64,000 nucleotides of DNA from Enterocloster bolteae. Lineage in GTDB: Bacteria > Bacillota > Clostridia > Lachnospirales > Lachnospiraceae. The stretch's first letter is position 1. The number at the start of each line of letters is the position of its first letter. Below the pieces are notes generated by a model. That model made no database searches, had not been told where the DNA came from, and saw only the letters and a program-made list of their open reading frames with translations. The translations under genes and the position numbers were made by a program. Below, piece by piece: positions 60,610 to 64,000 of this stretch. The stretch covers positions 2,666,001 through 2,730,000 of the forward strand of contig NZ_CP022464.2 of NCBI RefSeq assembly GCF_002234575.2. Reading direction: 5' to 3'.

Positions 60610-63027
60610 TTGGGGAATCATTCGCAGCCCCAGATACGCATTTCGGTGCGGAACCTGGTGGAGTTTGTAATGAGAAGCGGGGATCTGGACAACCGGAGGA
60701 CAGCTGGGGCCAAGAAGGAGGCCATGCAGGCTGGCAGCAGACTGCACCGGAAGATTCAGAAACGTATGGGAACCTCCTACCGTTCCGAAGTGATGCTGCG
60801 GCATCAGGTACAGGAGGACATGTTTGATATCCTGGTGGAGGGAAGAGCGGACGGAATCATCACCGAGCCTGCCGGAGTCACCATTGATGAGATTAAGTGC
60901 ATCTATATGGATGTATCCAGGCTGGAAGAACCGGATCCGGTCCACCTGGCACAGGCTCTGTGCTACGGCTGGTTTTACAGCACCCAGAATGAGCTGGAAA
61001 CCATCGGCATCCAGATTACCTACTGTAACATAGAGACAGAAGAAATCCGCCGGTTTAAGGAGGCCAGGAGCTTTGAGGAGCTGAAGGCATGGTTTGAGGG
61101 GCTGATTCATGAGTATGTCAAATGGGCCAGATATCTGTACCACCATGGGATCCGCCGCCAGGAGTGCTTAAAGGAACTGCCTTTTCCTTATCCCTACAGG
61201 GAAGGGCAGAAGGAGCTGGCCGGGAATGTGTACCGCTCCATTGCCAGAAAACGCAACCTGTTCATCCAGGCGCCTACCGGGGTGGGAAAGACCCTGTCCA
61301 CCATCTACCCCAGTCTGAAGGCCATGGGCGAGGGCCACGGAGAGAAGCTGTTTTACCTGACTGCCAAGACCATTACCAGGAGCGTGGCGGAGGAAGCCTT
61401 TTCCATTTTAAGGCGGGAGGGGAATCTCTATTTTAATACGGTTACCATCACAGCAAAGGAAAAGCTCTGCGTCATGGAAAAGCCGGACTGCAATCCCCAG
61501 GCATGTCCCAGGGCCAAGGGCCACTACGACCGGGTCAATGACGCTGTCTACGAAATCATCCAGGAGGTGGACGGCATCACCAGGGACAAGGTGCTGGAGT
61601 ATGCCGAAAGATTTAAGATATGTCCCTTTGAATTCTGTCTGGATATCAGCAACTGGGTGGACGGCATCATATGCGATTACAATTATGTCTTTGATCCCAA
61701 TGTAAAGCTGAAGCGGTATTTTGACCAGGGGGAGCCGGGCCAGGGGTACCTGTTTCTGGTGGATGAGGCCCATAATCTGGTGCCCAGGGCCAGGGAGATG
61801 TACAGCGCCAGCCTTATAAAGGAGGATGTGCTTCTGACAAAACGCATTTTAAAGACACAGCCCGGAGCGGCAAAGGTCATTGCCCAGCTGGATAAGTGCA
61901 ACCAGCGGTTCCTGGAATTAAAGCGTTCCTACGGCGGGGATGAGGGAGAGCGCAGGACCGTGCTGGGGAGCACCTACGAGCTGCTGCCGGATGTGAATGT
62001 TCTGGCCCTGAACCTGATGACCATGTTCGGGGAGCTGGAAACCTTTATGAATGAAAACATAGAATTTCCCGATCGGGACCTGGTGCTGGAGTTCTACTTT
62101 GCAGTCCGGGATTTTCTGTATGTGTATGACAGGCTGGACGAGAGCTACAGGATATATGACCAGATTCTCGCGGACGGCAGTTTTATGGTAAAGCTGCTGT
62201 GCATTAACCCGGCCGTGAACCTGAAGGAGTGCCTGAACAAGGGCGTCAGCACCCTGTTTTTCTCGGCCACCCTGCTACCCATCCAGTACTATAAGGAACT
62301 TTTAAGCGGCAGCCAGGAGGAATACGCTGTCTATGCAAAGTCTCCTTTTCCAGAGGAAAACCGCATGGTGCTGGCTGCCAGTGATGTCAGCAGCCGTTAC
62401 AGCCGCAGGGGGCCTTCCGAGTATGAGAAGATTGTGGACTATATATGCCGGGTGGTGGAGGGAAAAAAAGGAAATTATATGGTATTCTGTCCTTCCTACC
62501 AGTATCTCCATGCCATAGAGGATATTCTGGCTGCCAGGGAGGCGTCGGGAGCCCTTTCTTTTATCTGGAACGCCCAGACAAACCATATGACTGAGGAGGA
62601 CAGAGAGACATTTCTGCATAGCTTTGAGGAGGAGCGGGATTGCTCCATGGCAGCCTTATGCGTCATGGGAGGGATATTTTCGGAGGGAATCGACCTAAAA
62701 GAAGAGCGCCTTATCGGCGCTGTGATTATTGGAACCGGTCTGCCCCAGGTGAACACGGAGCAGGAGATTCTAAAGGAATATTTTGATGAACATGGGGAAC
62801 ACGGCTTTGACTACGCATACCAGTATCCGGGTATGAACAAGGTGATGCAGGCAGCCGGCCGGGTCATAAGGACTGTCCATGACAGGGGAATCATCGCCCT
62901 GTTAGACGACCGGTTCCTCCGCCCGGAGTACGTGGCCCTGTTCCCAAGGGAATGGGGGACCTACACCGTGGTCAACCGATACAACGTGGACCAGGCTGTG
63001 AGGGCGTTTTGGGACGGGGCGGTATAG
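60610..63027 (+). CDS. Rad3/DinG-type helicase fused to a PD-(D/E)XK nuclease-like domain
   Basis: An 805-residue protein with TTG start (GGAGG 9 bases upstream). Residues 1-190 look like a PD-(D/E)XK domain: VEGRADGIITEPAG and DEIKCIYM hold the D...(D/E)xK pattern. Residues about 200-800 are an SF2 helicase: Walker A PTGVGKT, DEAH in LVDEAHNLVPR, and the late motif QAAGRVIRT. Four Cys in CVMEKPDCNPQACP and KICPFEFC may hold a 4Fe-4S cluster. Similar nuclease-helicase proteins are thought to act in DNA repair. Its RBS lies just after the terminator of the HPr-like gene. Confidence 0.88.
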   Translation: MGNHSQPQIRISVRNLVEFVMRSGDLDNRRTAGAKKEAMQAGSRLHRKIQKRMGTSYRSEVMLRHQVQEDMFDILVEGRADGIITEPAGVTIDEIKCIYMDVSRLEEPDPVHLAQALCYGWFYSTQNELETIGIQITYCNIETEEIRRFKEARSFEELKAWFEGLIHEYVKWARYLYHHGIRRQECLKELPFPYPYREGQKELAGNVYRSIARKRNLFIQAPTGVGKTLSTIYPSLKAMGEGHGEKLFYLTAKTITRSVAEEAFSILRREGNLYFNTVTITAKEKLCVMEKPDCNPQACPRAKGHYDRVNDAVYEIIQEVDGITRDKVLEYAERFKICPFEFCLDISNWVDGIICDYNYVFDPNVKLKRYFDQGEPGQGYLFLVDEAHNLVPRAREMYSASLIKEDVLLTKRILKTQPGAAKVIAQLDKCNQRFLELKRSYGGDEGERRTVLGSTYELLPDVNVLALNLMTMFGELETFMNENIEFPDRDLVLEFYFAVRDFLYVYDRLDESYRIYDQILADGSFMVKLLCINPAVNLKECLNKGVSTLFFSATLLPIQYYKELLSGSQEEYAVYAKSPFPEENRMVLAASDVSSRYSRRGPSEYEKIVDYICRVVEGKKGNYMVFCPSYQYLHAIEDILAAREASGALSFIWNAQTNHMTEEDRETFLHSFEEERDCSMAALCVMGGIFSEGIDLKEERLIGAVIIGTGLPQVNTEQEILKEYFDEHGEHGFDYAYQYPGMNKVMQAAGRVIRTVHDRGIIALLDDRFLRPEYVALFPREWGTYTVVNRYNVDQAVRAFWDGAV

Positions 63028-63072
63028 CCGGCCTTGGCGGTATCCCTGGGGACCATGGCAGACGGCTGTTTC

Positions 63073-63948
63073 CTATAACATATCCATGAACTGTCTGGCT
63101 GCCTGGGATACGGGAAGACTTTCGTTGTAGGCCACCATCATCTGGCGGGAGGGGAGCTGTTCCTTCAAATCCAGGATGAACAGGTCCTCGTCATTTTTAG
63201 GGATACAGAAGTCAGGGACAAAGGCAATTCCCAGGCCAATGCGGGCCAGGTCGATGAGCAGGTCGTTGCTGGACAATTCGATTTCCGGCACCAGGTCCAG
63301 CTGGCTTTTCTGGAATACCTGATGAAGGAATTCGCTGGTGGTGCTCTTGCGGTCCAGCATCATAATGGGATACCGCAGCAGCTCCTCCAGGGCCAGTTTA
63401 GATCCCTTCAGGGGAAATGCGCTGCGGCTGGCCACGAACACATCATGGAATTCATTGATAACCCTGGTATTCATGCTGCCGGCCAGGGCGGAATTAGGAT
63501 AGTTTGCAATGATGAAGTCGGCCTGCCCGTTTTCCAGGAACCTTGCACATTCAATGGAGGTCTGGTTAATGACCTTGATATGGATGTTTGGAAATTCCTT
63601 GTGGAAGCGGTTCAGATAGGGGACCAGGTAGTAACGGCATATGGTGTCGCTGGCTCCGATACGCAGCTGTCCGCCGTTTAGGGTATGGGCCTCCAGCAGC
63701 TGGTTCTCTCCCTTTTTTATGAGATTCATGGCAGGTTCAATATGTTTTAACAGAATCTCCCCTTCCGGGGTGAGCTGTACTTTTTTTGTGCTTCGGATGA
63801 ACAGGGGCTGGTTAAGCTTTTTCTCCAGGACTTTAATGGACTGGCTTACGGCAGACTGGGAGATAAAGAGCTGCTTGGAAGCCTCGGAAAAGCTCAGCGT
63901 CACCGCTACATGGTAAAATACCTTATAAAGTTCATAGTTAATATCCAT
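63073..63948 (-). CDS. LysR-family transcriptional regulator
   Basis: A 291-residue regulator. Helix-turn-helix at residues 1-60 (YKVFYHVAVTLSFSEASKQL, then SQSAVSQSIKVLEKKLN), followed by a substrate domain of the type found in CysB/YwbI-like regulators (LRIGASDTICRYYLVPYLNR). RBS AAGGAGG precedes the ATG at 63948. Its divergent target lies outside the window. Confidence 0.93.
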   Translation of the reverse strand: MDINYELYKVFYHVAVTLSFSEASKQLFISQSAVSQSIKVLEKKLNQPLFIRSTKKVQLTPEGEILLKHIEPAMNLIKKGENQLLEAHTLNGGQLRIGASDTICRYYLVPYLNRFHKEFPNIHIKVINQTSIECARFLENGQADFIIANYPNSALAGSMNTRVINEFHDVFVASRSAFPLKGSKLALEELLRYPIMMLDRKSTTSEFLHQVFQKSQLDLVPEIELSSNDLLIDLARIGLGIAFVPDFCIPKNDEDLFILDLKEQLPSRQMMVAYNESLPVSQAARQFMDML

Positions 63949-64000
63949 TATTAAGTCCTCCTTATAAACTAAGCATATCTTATCACGATTGCCGGGACTT

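Overview
This window looks like chromosomal DNA from a gut Lachnospiraceae, probably near Enterocloster / Clostridium clostridioforme. This is inferred from the families present (DUF4317 protein, PPi-type phosphofructokinase, bacteriohemerythrin, PC4/YdbC-like protein, many LysR/GntR/LacI-controlled nutrient operons), the strong AGGAGG ribosome sites and frequent GTG/TTG starts. No rRNA, tRNA or CRISPR array was seen. One complete insertion sequence (ISL3 type, 1460 bp, with its 8-bp target duplication) lies at 23.25-24.71 kb.

Layout. 1-3.6 kb: 3' part of an LPXTG-anchored, pilin-like surface protein. 3.7-11.9 kb: a decayed flavoprotein fragment, a FadR-type GntR regulator and, divergently, a dipeptide-type ABC transporter operon ending in an N-acetylneuraminate-lyase-like aldolase. 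Its binding protein appears to be circularly permuted. 11.9-16.6 kb: CPBP protease, LysR regulator, enolase-superfamily dehydratase and APC permease. 16.7-23.2 kb: small accessory genes, mostly unknown (also PC4-like, PhzF, DUF3298, CpXC and DUF2007 proteins), with a possible LexA-controlled promoter. 23.2-28.3 kb: the IS, a guanine-type riboswitch with a purine permease bracketed by two copies of a 150-bp structured repeat, and a frameshifted GGDEF gene.

29.6-49.8 kb holds three operons and one LacI-family regulator. They are a ribose-type ABC transporter plus dehydrogenase; a cysteine-desulfurase-like enzyme, FucI-like isomerase and TRAP transporter; and a catabolic operon (Ldh2 reductase, SDR, FucI-like isomerase, SMP-30 lactonase, HpaI aldolase, creatininase-family hydrolase, DUF1537 kinase). 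All three promoters carry the same TGAATACGTATTCA-like operator just downstream of the -10 and a second copy 106-215 bp further on. This suggests one looping repressor and one sugar-acid regulon with two importers.

50.0-64.0 kb: DUF4317 protein; a LysR-linked operon (RidA, threonine-synthase-like PLP enzyme, alanine-racemase-like enzyme, NhaC-like antiporter) that could process an unusual or D-amino acid; bacteriohemerythrin; a NUMOD1-like protein with no nuclease domain; a PH-domain protein; PPi-phosphofructokinase; an HPr-like protein without the active histidine; a PD-(D/E)XK + Rad3-type helicase; and a LysR regulator. The most notable single observation is the binding protein at 4932-6665. 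Its C-terminal half precedes its N-terminal half, and the stop codon falls exactly where the two halves meet in normal family members.
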